This document shows positions 56,907-64,000 of a DNA stretch of 64,000 nucleotides, one piece after another. Position 1 is the stretch's first letter, and each line of letters starts with the position of its first letter. The DNA is taken from the NCBI GenBank assembly GCA_964402685.1, contig CAYODE010000001.1, positions 52,009 to 116,008 of the forward strand. Reading direction: 5' to 3'. This DNA comes from Aestuariivita sp964402685 (GTDB lineage Bacteria > Pseudomonadota > Alphaproteobacteria > Rhodobacterales > Rhodobacteraceae). The translations under genes were made by a program, and so were the position numbers. The notes beneath the pieces were generated by a model that saw nothing but the letters and a program-made list of their open reading frames with translations, had not been told where the DNA came from and searched no databases.

Positions 56907-57074
56907 TTAGGATCTGCCGCGCACGGCTCGTAAAACAATTGTCGCTGCGAACAGGATGATGAACAGGTAGAACAAGATCTGGGCGACGCCGGCAGAGGCA
57001 GATGCGATGCCTCCAAATCCAAAGATGGCAGCGACAAGCGCGACGACCAGAAACAACAAAGACCAATAAAGCAT
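56907..57074 (-). CDS. DUF1328 family small membrane protein
   Basis: A 55-residue protein of two hydrophobic helices: LLFLVVALVAAIFGFGGIAS and AGVAQILFYLFIILFAATIV, the defining DUF1328 (YtjA-like) pattern. The ATG at 57074 follows GAAAGGAAAC; longer frames upstream are not supported. The function is unknown; the family is widespread and stress-linked. An exact EcfG promoter lies 31 bases upstream. Confidence 0.87.
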   Translation of the reverse strand: MLYWSLLFLVVALVAAIFGFGGIASASAGVAQILFYLFIILFAATIVLRAVRGRS

Positions 57075-57105
57075 AGCGTTTCCTTTCGATGTTCGTTTAG
57101 CCGTC

Positions 57106-57131
57106 AACGGTTAAAGCGATCGAAAAGTTCC
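57106..57131 (-). promoter_or_regulatory. EcfG promoter before DUF1328 gene
   Basis: Minus strand GGAAC (57131-57127), 17 bases, CGTT (57109-57106), 31 bases before the ATG at 57074. Exact consensus match. Confidence 0.85.
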
Positions 57132-57144
57132 TGAAATCAATTTT

Positions 57145-57169
57145 GGAACTATTCGCGACATGTGTCGTT
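57145..57169 (+). promoter_or_regulatory. EcfG promoter before DUF883 gene
   Basis: GGAAC, 16 bases, CGTT, 32 bases before the ATG at 57202. Exact consensus match, facing away from the DUF1328 promoter 13 bases to the left. Confidence 0.85.
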
Positions 57170-57201
57170 AACACTCAAAACATCCATCTAGGAGACATGA
57201 T

Positions 57202-57671
57202 ATGGCCAATGCTGAACACACTACCTCCGAAATCGGATCGGACAGTTTGAACGGCGCAGCCGACAGCGTGAAGCGCAAGGCATCTGACGTTGCAGCACAA
57301 GCTCGCAAACAGACACAAACGCTTCGTGACACAGTGGGGGCTGTTGCTCAAGACGGAGCGGAAGCAGCCCAAGAAATGGCAGCACAGACTCATCAGAGCG
57401 TGCAAACGGTGACTAACGCCACATCCGAAGCGATCCGCAGAAATCCCATGCTNNNNNNNNNNNNNNNNNNNNNNNNNNNNNNNNNNNNNNNNNNNNNNNN
57501 NNNNNNNNNNNNNNNNNNNNNNNNNNNNNNNNNNNNNNNNNNNNNNNNNNNNGCGTGCAAACGGTGACTAACGCCACATCCGAAGCGATCCGCAGAAATC
57601 CCATGCTGGCAGTTGCCGGAGCTCTGGGTCTCGGTTTTCTGTTGGGGCTGGTCGTTTCACGGAAGAGTTAA
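57202..57671 (+). CDS. DUF883/ElaB-like membrane-anchored protein (gene split by an artificial gap)
   Basis: The frame starts at 57202 after TAGGAGAC and is broken by N bases at 57453-57552. The 55 bases after the gap repeat exactly the 55 before it. Joining the contigs at this overlap gives one frame of 104 residues: a charged helical part (SVKRKASDVAAQARKQTQ, DGAEAAQEMAAQTHQSVQ) and a C-terminal glycine-zipper membrane helix (LAVAGALGLGFLLGLVV) ending in SRKS. This is a complete DUF883/YqjD-type protein. It has an exact EcfG promoter. Its stop codon overlaps that of the convergent gene. Confidence 0.85.
57453..57552. other. Assembly gap of 100 N joining overlapping contigs
   Basis: Exactly 100 N. 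Bases 57398-57452 and 57553-57607 are identical (55 bases), so the two contig ends overlap and no sequence is missing. The true DNA is 155 bases shorter here. Confidence 0.92.
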
Positions 57672-58039
57672 GGATGCCCCAGCGTTAACGCATCCATGGC
57701 TCTGTCCAAATCGCGATCAAGATACGGCCGTGACACCATCGCAATATTCGGGCGCGACACTGTGCGCGTAGTGCCGTTGATCAAGATGACCGGGAAGGCT
57801 GCAGAAATGCACCATGACAGCAGGTCTGCAGCGCCCGTGTCAGAGTGACGAGTTGCGATGACGGCAAGCGAGTATCGATGCGACTCTGCGAGTAGCGTTT
57901 TCAGCGCTAAAGCGGCGCTATCGGAGACGCTTGGTGATGCCCAACCTCGCATTTCGAGATATTCGCTTAGATCAATGATTTCCACGGCGTTCGCGCACGC
58001 GATCAGCGCGCGACAGGCACTAAGGTCGCGAGGTGGCAT
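57668..58039 (-). CDS. Receiver-like protein without phospho-acceptor
   Basis: A 123-residue protein with the strand-helix rhythm of a CheY-like receiver: VEIIDLSEYLEMRGW, RYSLAVIATRHSDTGAADLL, FPVILINGTTR, VSRPYLDRDLDRAM. The acidic pair expected after strand 1 and the Asp expected after strand 3 are missing (VIATRHSD in its place); the Lys before the last Pro-Tyr is replaced by Ser-Arg. It cannot be phosphorylated in the normal way and may act as a binding or decoy domain. It lies between stress genes and a Crp-family gene. Confidence 0.6.
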   Translation of the reverse strand: MPPRDLSACRALIACANAVEIIDLSEYLEMRGWASPSVSDSAALALKTLLAESHRYSLAVIATRHSDTGAADLLSWCISAAFPVILINGTTRTVSRPNIAMVSRPYLDRDLDRAMDALTLGHP

Positions 58040-58122
58040 GTCAAATCCCTACGTTTGGCTTACCGTTTTATGACAGTGTCCGCGCGTTCATGATTTAAAC
58101 TGTGACATAGTACAGGAAAAAA

Positions 58123-58851
58123 ATGTCTACCAAATGCACTAACTGTCCTCTTCGCAAACTCGACGCGTTTTCGGCGATGTCGACGTCAGAAGTCACCTTT
58201 ATGGAAGGGTTCAAGACAGGCGAACTTGAGGCGCAGCCCGGAACGGAAATTATGGCCCAAGGTCAGTCATCTACTCATCTTTTTACATGCCTCGATGGTA
58301 TGGGCTTGCGATACAAGACACTTGAAGATGGGCGCCGTCAGGTCATTGGTTTTGTTATGCCTGGCGACTTTATCGGGTTACAGGCCGGCGTGATGTCTGA
58401 AATGGATCATTCGGTAGAGGCGACGACCGCGATGCGGCTCTGTACTTTCAACCGCTCAGAACTTTGGAGGTTGTTCAAGTCGCACCCATCGCGCGCTTAC
58501 GATCTAACCCGTATCGCGGCGCAAGAAGAGATGTTCTTGGGCGAAGCACTTGCCGTTGTTGGTCAGTTGGATGCGCGAGCTAAAATTGCTTGGGCGCTGC
58601 ATCGGTTCTTCACGCGACTCGCATCGGTGAACTTGGGTCAAGGCAACCGGGTCCCTCTGCCGTATCGGCAACAGGATTTGGCCGATGCGCTGGGATTGTC
58701 TTTGGTGCATACAAACAAGACACTCACCCGGTTGCGCGAGGATCAAATTGCCACTTGGTCGAACGATCAATTAAGCGTGCACAGCTTTGATCGCCTGGCG
58801 CGTTTGGCCCATGCAGAGCAGGATCGTGTGCCACAACGCCCAATCATTTGA
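58123..58851 (+). CDS. Crp/Fnr family transcriptional regulator
   Basis: A 242-residue regulator. The cyclic-nucleotide-binding fold covers about 25-145 (VIGFVMPGDFIGLQAGVM), followed by a long dimer helix and a winged-helix domain with LPYRQQDLADALGLSLVHTNKTL. The N-terminus has CTNCPLR, like the start of FNR/FixK proteins, but the full set of four Cys for an iron-sulfur cluster is not evident. The recognition helix HTNKTLTRLRE differs from FNR. The signal and the targets are not clear from sequence. Confidence 0.83.
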   Translation: MSTKCTNCPLRKLDAFSAMSTSEVTFMEGFKTGELEAQPGTEIMAQGQSSTHLFTCLDGMGLRYKTLEDGRRQVIGFVMPGDFIGLQAGVMSEMDHSVEATTAMRLCTFNRSELWRLFKSHPSRAYDLTRIAAQEEMFLGEALAVVGQLDARAKIAWALHRFFTRLASVNLGQGNRVPLPYRQQDLADALGLSLVHTNKTLTRLREDQIATWSNDQLSVHSFDRLARLAHAEQDRVPQRPII

Positions 58852-59213
58852 GGATTTAACACATCGATCACGACGGCTGATTAGCATTGCCGCGCTACGC
58901 GGCATGCTTAGAAGCTAATCAATTCGGGACGTAGACAAGTATCAGCCTAGGGCCATGCCTTCCTTCATCGTTATCAGGCAAGCGGCCCACAGGAGACATC
59001 GAGCGCGGGTCAGAGTACTGCGCTTTCAGCCCGCTGATTGCAGGACACTCGCGCTCCGTTTATAGCTTGGAGCACAGGCGTTGTTGTCGCTTATAAAAGG
59101 TGAACAGTGCTAACGCCGGTTGCATGCTGTTCGAGGCCGACGTGGAGTTCTATCCTTACGAGCAGGCCATCCTCAAGGACACTGTCAACGGACAGTACGC
59201 ACGCAGCGGCGCT
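58852..59213. other. Intergenic with nested hairpin, no gene recognised
   Basis: About 360 bases after the Crp-type gene, also the 3' side of the leftward regulator gene at 59214. A nested stem lies at 58878-58921. Short plus-strand frames near 59100 overlap the regulator gene and lack ribosome sites. Confidence 0.5.
58878..58921. repeat. Nested inverted repeat
   Basis: Outer arms TGATTAGC (58878-58885) and GCTAATCA (58914-58921); inner arms GCCGCG (58889-58894) and CGCGGC (58898-58903) around CTA. All arms are perfect. There is no T-run, so a simple terminator is unlikely. Confidence 0.65.
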
Positions 59214-59849
59214 TCAGGTCTTCCGATCCTTTTCAAGGCCGGCCTTCAAGCTAGCTTCGACCAACTCAGCAACAGTGCCAACGTTCATCTTCTCTAAAAT
59301 GCGCGCCCTATGGTGATCAACTGTGCGCGCGCTTATGCCAAGAGACCTGGCGATTGCCTTGGAGGAGTTTTGCCCCGGGCGATTTGCAAGAATCAAACAA
59401 ATCTCCTGTTCGCGATCAGTCAGGGACTCAAATCGCGCCACGATGCCGGAGGTCTGCTGGGCCGCGTCTCGGCGCTGCTTGTCGGTTTCGAGAGCGGCGT
59501 CAATCTGCGCGATCAAGACCGATTGCTTGAACGGCTTTTCCAGAAAGTCGACCGCGCCCATTTTCATTGCCGCAACGGACTCCGGTACGCCACCATGTCC
59601 GGTGATGAAAATCACTGGCAAATGGCTGCCCATGTCGCGCAGGTGTTTCTGAAGCTCGAGCCCATCCATATGCGGCATCCCGTAGTCCAGCAGCAGGCAT
59701 CCCGACAGGTTCCTTTCATAGCTATCCAGAAAGTCCTGTGCCGAGGCGAAGGACTTTACCACATAGCCGCGCAAACCTAGCGCGCGCGACAGGGATCCAC
59801 GGATATCCGCGTCATCATCTACAAGAAAGACAAATGGGCCGTCATCCAT
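59214..59849 (-). CDS. FixJ/NarL-type response regulator
   Basis: A 211-residue regulator. The receiver has acidic start FLVDDDADIR, acceptor Asp in LLLDYGMPHMDG and LEKPFK; the LuxR-type HTH at the C-terminus has LTDREQEICLIL and ISARTVDHHRARILEKM. The receiver motif VIFITGHGGVPESVAAMKMGAVDF is that of FixJ-like proteins (trimmed: FITGHGGVPESV). It overlaps the upstream sensor kinase gene by 8 bases and is its cognate partner. Targets are unknown. Confidence 0.87.
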   Translation of the reverse strand: MDDGPFVFLVDDDADIRGSLSRALGLRGYVVKSFASAQDFLDSYERNLSGCLLLDYGMPHMDGLELQKHLRDMGSHLPVIFITGHGGVPESVAAMKMGAVDFLEKPFKQSVLIAQIDAALETDKQRRDAAQQTSGIVARFESLTDREQEICLILANRPGQNSSKAIARSLGISARTVDHHRARILEKMNVGTVAELVEASLKAGLEKDRKT

Positions 59850-62154
59850 GATTCACGCCTTTCAGTGGTAGCGTGAAACTGAACCGTGTGCCTCGCTCCA
59901 ATGGTTCGTGCCAGATCTCGCCCCCATTCGCTTCGATAAGCGTTTTGCTTATGGACAAACCTAAGCCCATTCCTTCGCGCTTCGTGGTCTCGAAAGGAGT
60001 GAAAATCTGCAAGTTCTCCGCAATGCCGGGCCCGCCATCTTCGACATGCACGCAGGCAATGTCACCCTTTTGCTCTGCCGAGATTATGATCTTGCGAGGG
60101 TCAGTCTCAGTTTCGGAAACGGCATCGATCGCGTTGCGTAACAGGTTCATGACAACCTGCGCGACTTGGACCCGGACCGCACGCACATCGAGCGGAGGGC
60201 CTTTCAGCAGAACAATGTCGATCCCGAGTTGCCGCGCATCCGAACGGGCAAGCCTTCGCGCTTGTATCAATAACTCGCGCACATTGAAGTCATCGGGAAT
60301 ATTTTCATCCTTGCGCACCAGCGCGCGCAAAGCGCGAATGATGTCAGCCGCCTGATGCGCCTGCTGATCGATTTCGTGCAGCAGATCTATGATCTCAGGC
60401 GTTTTGTCGGGCGCATGCCCCAGAATATAGGTGGCGGAATCTACATTCTGCGTGATTGCTGTCAGCGGCTGGTTCAACTCGTGGGCCAACCCCGTCGCCA
60501 ATTCGCCCATCATCTCTTGACGGGAATAATGGGCGATTTCGCGATGCAGCGTCTCGATCTTTTCCTCTGAGGAGCGAACCTGCGTGATGTCGTCGATGGT
60601 CGCGACGATGTAAGTTCCACCTGCATCATCCGCCTGCAAAAAGATCCCGTTCACGCTGATCCACAACCGTGTGCCATCCTTCCGGATTGCTTGGGCCTCG
60701 AGCCCAAAAGACGTGGTCCCAGCAATGCGCTCCAAGAACTCGGTCACCACATCAGGGTCGTCCGACGAAAACCGCAAGTGCAACGGCGTGCCAATCAGGT
60801 CGTCGGCGGCAAACCCCAGAAGTTGGACAAAGCTCTCATTCACACGCAGCAAACGGCCCGAGTTTCTTTCGATGTGCACCATCCCTCGTGAGGCCTTTTC
60901 AAAGGCCAGACGGTACTCGGCTTCAGTTTTCTTACGTTGTGAAATCTCGTTCACAAGAGTGGTGTTGGCGTTTTCCAGTTCTTTGTAGGTGTTGGGCATC
61001 GGTTCGTTCGGATTGACTTCGCCTTGCGAAATCAGAGCCGAACGCACCGCAAAAGCGCGCACCGGCGCGTGGATCCTGTTGGCCAGAGCCAGACCGAGTA
61101 ATGCGGTTGTTGCCGCCACCGCAAGCGCAATCAGCATGTTCTGCTGCCGGTTCGCCTTGATCGCGCCTATAAAGTCATTCTCAGGCGCATACAGCACAAT
61201 GGTCCAGGGAATGTCGTCCAGTCCAAAGGGCATGATCAAAGACACAAATTTCTGTCCCGCATATTCGAACTCCGCCTGAACTAGCTCGTCGACAGCCACA
61301 CCCTGCGGAGTCAGGCGATCTCCGAACGCCGCGCGCGCTATGGGGTCATCCAACGTCTCGATCGAAGGAAAGCGCAGCACACCATCATTGGTCAGTGTGG
61401 TCAGCAGGCCTGTGTCGGGATGCGCAATGACATCCCCGTTACGGTTCAGGATAAAGGCTGCACCGTTCTTGCCAACCCGCAACTGCGACAGAAAATTCGA
61501 CAATTCGCTGATCTCGATGTCGACGCCGACTACCCCTTGTACGTGGTTGTCAAACCCGATCACAGGCGTCGCCGCTGTGATGCCGGGCGATTGTGAGGTG
61601 AAAAAAATGTAAGGGTCGGTCCAGATACTGCCGCGGTAGGCTTTTGCCTCTTTATACCAGGGGCGAGTGCGCGGGTCGTAGCGATCTTTGGGATCAAAAA
61701 AGCGATCTCGCGAAGCGAAGTCTCCTGTCCGTTCGATGAACGCTGTGCGCTCCTCGGGCCGCACCGCCACATCGACAATCTTAGTCAGATACCCGTTCGC
61801 GCCTTGCCGTTTGACATAGACAAAATTGCCCCTTTCGTCGCCGTAATAGGCGCCCGCAAACTGCGGAGCCGACCTAAGCTGCTGGAACAGCAGACCTTCA
61901 AGCTGATCACGCTCTTCACGACGGACAATCTGGTTCGAGGCCAATGCAGTCGACAATTCCGCCGCATTGCGTGCAGGCGACATGAACCACCTGGCATGTT
62001 GGATAGCGTTGGTGCCCACATCCACCATCTGAGTGCGGGCGTGTTCAAGCATTGCCTTTTCAGAGGTGAAATAGGAGGAAAAGACGACTACCGCGATCGC
62101 CAGAAGCTGCAACCCGGCGAGGGCAAGCGCGAGGATGGTTCCAAGGGATTTCAT
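59842..62154 (-). CDS. dCache-PAS sensor histidine kinase
   Basis: A 770-residue membrane kinase. Residues about 7-30 and 330-352 flank a large periplasmic dCache domain with DPRTRPWYKEA, VVGVDIEI and FILNRNGDVIAHP, the ligand pocket used for amino acids and carboxylates. A PAS domain follows (about 405-520), then the HisKA box ATGLAHELNQPLTAITQNV and the HATPase boxes (NLLRNAIDAV, VEDGGPGI, GLGLSIS). In build it is close to DctB/FixL-type kinases that pair with FixJ-like regulators, as here. It probably reports an external organic acid, but the ligand is open. Confidence 0.87.
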   Translation of the reverse strand: MKSLGTILALALAGLQLLAIAVVVFSSYFTSEKAMLEHARTQMVDVGTNAIQHARWFMSPARNAAELSTALASNQIVRREERDQLEGLLFQQLRSAPQFAGAYYGDERGNFVYVKRQGANGYLTKIVDVAVRPEERTAFIERTGDFASRDRFFDPKDRYDPRTRPWYKEAKAYRGSIWTDPYIFFTSQSPGITAATPVIGFDNHVQGVVGVDIEISELSNFLSQLRVGKNGAAFILNRNGDVIAHPDTGLLTTLTNDGVLRFPSIETLDDPIARAAFGDRLTPQGVAVDELVQAEFEYAGQKFVSLIMPFGLDDIPWTIVLYAPENDFIGAIKANRQQNMLIALAVAATTALLGLALANRIHAPVRAFAVRSALISQGEVNPNEPMPNTYKELENANTTLVNEISQRKKTEAEYRLAFEKASRGMVHIERNSGRLLRVNESFVQLLGFAADDLIGTPLHLRFSSDDPDVVTEFLERIAGTTSFGLEAQAIRKDGTRLWISVNGIFLQADDAGGTYIVATIDDITQVRSSEEKIETLHREIAHYSRQEMMGELATGLAHELNQPLTAITQNVDSATYILGHAPDKTPEIIDLLHEIDQQAHQAADIIRALRALVRKDENIPDDFNVRELLIQARRLARSDARQLGIDIVLLKGPPLDVRAVRVQVAQVVMNLLRNAIDAVSETETDPRKIIISAEQKGDIACVHVEDGGPGIAENLQIFTPFETTKREGMGLGLSISKTLIEANGGEIWHEPLERGTRFSFTLPLKGVNHG

Positions 62155-62816
62155 CTCTGATCAGATTACGGCCTCACCTTCGGTTCTCTTCACTGCAAAA
62201 ACTATCACTTTGAGTTCAAAAGTGAATTGCCAAGGTCCCACTAAAACAAAAAACGCTCTGCCCCACAAAGGGGCAGAGCGTGCTCGCCCGAGCCACTCAC
62301 TCATGGACAAGCTCAAAACTATGAAAAAGGTCTCATTTTAACTATTAAGTTCTGAAATTTACACTCGTTACTGGGAGGAAAAGTACGCGCGCACCCAGCG
62401 ACAGGCTATTGGTGAAACTACCTAGGCAGAATTGCCTATGCTCAAATGGCAAAGGCAAGGATTGGCGCTGCAGCTGCATAGCGGCGACCGACTTCGCGGC
62501 ACCCTTTGGCTTAAGAAAGCCTGTGTTCAATAGCAATCGATAGGAAAACCGTTTCCAGCGGGCCTGTATGTCCCGAATGCTTCGCAAATGGCATGTGAAA
62601 AAGTGAGCTCAAGCCAAATATAGTCACGGCTGCAGCGGTTGCTCGCTGAACCAAAGCCATTCGGCCTTAGCCCTTAGCTGCCTTCCGCGAGAAAGTTTGT
62701 ACGCTGCAGTGCAGCCCGTCAAAGCGGACATTGAGCTGGGCAGGCCGCGAAGAACAGCTCAGTGCCCACATTGCCGGATGCTGAAGGATGAATAGATGTC
62801 CGCTTCTTTTTGATCT
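62155..62816. other. Long intergenic with an orphan terminator
   Basis: About 660 bases between the kinase start and the stop of a Crp/Fnr gene, both leftward. It holds a strong terminator for leftward transcripts at 62253-62281 and a palindrome TAGGCA-GAAT-TGCCTA at 62423-62438. No convincing protein frame was found; a leftward frame at 62345-62587 has no ribosome site and an odd composition. Confidence 0.55.
62243..62281 (-). terminator. Strong leftward terminator
   Basis: ACGCTCTGCCCC and GGGGCAGAGCGT are perfect 12-base arms (62253-62264, 62270-62281) with a 5-base loop. On the minus strand it is followed by TTTTTGTTTT. The nearest leftward gene stop is 535 bases upstream, so it ends either a long 3' untranslated region or an unseen RNA. 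Confidence 0.85.
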
Positions 62817-63380
62817 CTACCTAGCGCGTAGACGGCTCATCGTGACAGGCGTGATCCCCAAAAAGGACGCTATCAACGAATGAGTGAAAATGTCTTCGTA
62901 GCTGGGGAATGCTTGGCGGAACCAGTTCAGCCGCTCCGCCCCGCCAAGAGCGGCGAGACACCATTCGCGCTCCGCTTTTTCACCCAATGCGTCTCGTAGA
63001 ATACCATTTGCCCAGTTTCGGATTGGTTCAGATTCAATCATCAGATTTGTAAGCCGATTAGTCTCGATCCAATAAAGCGAGGCCTCTTTGGTTGCCTGGA
63101 TGGACACAAGGGACACTCCATTACGCGTGCGCGCGATATTCGGCGTGACAACGCAAGGACCGACATGAAGCCCAACGCAGACTTCCTTGCCTTCTTGATC
63201 GCAAATGCTGCTGGCTAAGCACCCATCCAAAAGAATGAACTCATCTGATTCAGGTTGTCCTTGGTGGGCAAGGAGCGCGCCCTTGTTCAAACGCTTACTT
63301 CTCCAATGAGACGCAAAACCCTCTGCGAAACTTACATCAGACAGGTCAGGTGACTGTGCGAGAAATTTCCGTAGATGCAT
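62817..63380 (-). CDS. Crp/Fnr family transcriptional regulator
   Basis: A 187-residue regulator. The nucleotide-binding-type barrel is seen in LLAHQGQPESDEFILLDGCLA and VCVGLHVGPCVVTPN (the first trimmed in reading). The C-terminal helix pair IASFLGITPVTMSRLRAR is the recognition helix of the family, but the protein stops right after it, as in short Crp-like regulators. The start at ATG 63380 follows AAGG; a TTG six codons earlier is less likely. A palindrome TTATCA-AA-TGATAA lies just upstream (63392-63405) and could be an operator or part of the promoter. Confidence 0.78.
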   Translation of the reverse strand: MHLRKFLAQSPDLSDVSFAEGFASHWRSKRLNKGALLAHQGQPESDEFILLDGCLASSICDQEGKEVCVGLHVGPCVVTPNIARTRNGVSLVSIQATKEASLYWIETNRLTNLMIESEPIRNWANGILRDALGEKAEREWCLAALGGAERLNWFRQAFPSYEDIFTHSLIASFLGITPVTMSRLRAR

Positions 63381-63391
63381 CTTGATATGCC

Positions 63392-63405
63392 TTATCAAAT
63401 GATAA
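63392..63405. promoter_or_regulatory. Palindrome in front of Crp/Fnr gene
   Basis: TTATCA and TGATAA, 6-base arms around AA, 12 bases before the ATG at 63380, between two divergent genes. It could serve autoregulation; it is too short to be sure. Confidence 0.35.
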
Positions 63406-63457
63406 TGCGTGTGGCTTCACCCATGGGCAACTTGGCACAGATCAAGGAGGTCCCAAA

Positions 63458-64000
63458 ATGATTCACACACTTCTTTCAAGGTACATCGGATTTGCCGCCG
63501 TTTTCTGCGGATTGATTGCTACAGTCATCTACCTGCTGATGATCAGCGTCACGCTTGCCCACATTGAAGCTGTCTCGGGGCAGGTCCCATTCGACATGCG
63601 TCCGTTCGGCTATCGTCCCAAAGACGCCACGACGCTTCTTGAAGCCTTAGGTGCGGAAGGGCGCGCGTATTATCTCAGTTACCAGATCTCTCTGGATACA
63701 ATCTACCCGGCTATGCTCGCGCTGACTTTGATAGCCGCGTTTAGCTGGTTTGGTCGACGTATGCCCGGCAGCAAGCTTGTTCGCTCTGGCATAATTCTTT
63801 CGGTTGGTTGTGCCTTGTTTGACTATTTCGAAAACATTGGAATCGTGGCCATGATTTGGAGTTGGCCAGAGGTATCAATCGCATTGGTATATGCCGCCAG
63901 TACAGCCACAATTGTTAAATCGGCCCTGACAGCTTTGGCTGTACTGCTTGCGTTTCTGATCGGGTTTCTCTGCGTGTGTCTTCCAAAAAAGCGGACCTTT
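63458..64000 (+). CDS. Predicted four-helix membrane protein, N-terminal part (runs off window)
   Basis: An open frame of 181 codons from the ATG at 63458, preceded by AAGGAGGTCC, with no stop before the window ends. Hydrophobic segments lie at about residues 9-32, 80-98, 110-130 and 150-172. The first loop (VPFDMRPFGYRPKDATTLLEALG) is followed by YYLSYQISLDTIYPAMLAL; later FDYFENIGIVAM is notable for its acidic and aromatic residues in the membrane. I recognise the pattern only as a conserved hypothetical membrane protein. It is divergent from the Crp/Fnr gene and may be its target. Confidence 0.75.
   Translation, partial: MIHTLLSRYIGFAAVFCGLIATVIYLLMISVTLAHIEAVSGQVPFDMRPFGYRPKDATTLLEALGAEGRAYYLSYQISLDTIYPAMLALTLIAAFSWFGRRMPGSKLVRSGIILSVGCALFDYFENIGIVAMIWSWPEVSIALVYAASTATIVKSALTALAVLLAFLIGFLCVCLPKKRTF

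Noticed and set aside
62345..62587. Minus-strand 80-codon frame
   Set aside because: Odd composition and no ribosome site; more likely part of an untranslated RNA.
1..64000. tRNA, rRNA or riboswitch
   Set aside because: No cloverleaf, rRNA or known aptamer pattern was recognised by eye; a covariance-model scan was not possible here.

Overview
The window reads as chromosomal DNA of an alphaproteobacterium, most probably a marine Rhodobacterales (Roseobacter-type) bacterium. This rests on an EcfG/NepR/PhyR general stress response module (found only in Alphaproteobacteria), a bacteriophytochrome with its own haem oxygenase, a tripartite tricarboxylate transporter and many small stress-envelope families typical of that group. 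The species assignment is inference. No tRNA, rRNA or CRISPR array was recognised. Bases 57453-57552 are N, and the sequence shows this gap to be an assembly artefact.

Layout. (1) 1-12.7 kb is a carboxylate-use region. It holds a TctDE-like two-component pair, a divergent TctC and fused TctA-TctB transporter, a PrpF/oxalomesaconate-tautomerase family isomerase, a 77-residue protein, a D-2-hydroxyacid dehydrogenase, an AbrB-family membrane protein, a GntR/FCD regulator and the TcuA-TcuB tricarballylate dehydrogenase pair. Two matching 8-4-8 palindromes mark both operons as probable targets of the GntR protein. The last gene of the cluster, an isocitrate/isopropylmalate dehydrogenase homologue, is cut off after about 39 codons at base 12830.

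(2) 12.83-24.2 kb is an accessory island. It starts with a family of about 200-bp repeats, two of them inverted around a VTT-domain membrane protein and a secreted protein. A Tn7-like transposon core follows (tnsA, tnsB, tnsC, tniQ/tnsD-like, all reading leftward, plus a small HTH protein). Then come a decayed metallophosphoesterase, unassigned small genes and a sparse, low-coding stretch.

(3) 24.3-58 kb is a general stress response (GSR) island. Its regulators lie at 49.8-53.2 kb: a HisKA_2-type sensor kinase, EcfG, NepR and divergent PhyR. Around them are about 30 genes for envelope and stress functions: PRC-barrel, PLDc_N, CsbD, DUF883, DUF1328, DUF1469, DUF4112, two MscS channels, TrkH/TrkA, a Dps protein, topoisomerase IB, phospholipase D and others. 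I located 14 exact GGAAC-N16/17-CGTT promoter motifs, each just upstream of a gene here, where about 0.5 would be expected by chance in 30 kb. A haem oxygenase-bacteriophytochrome operon with an HWE kinase sits in the same island and may feed light signals into it.

(4) 58-64 kb carries two Crp/Fnr-family regulators, a FixJ-like regulator with a dCache-PAS sensor kinase, and the start of a membrane protein that runs off the window.
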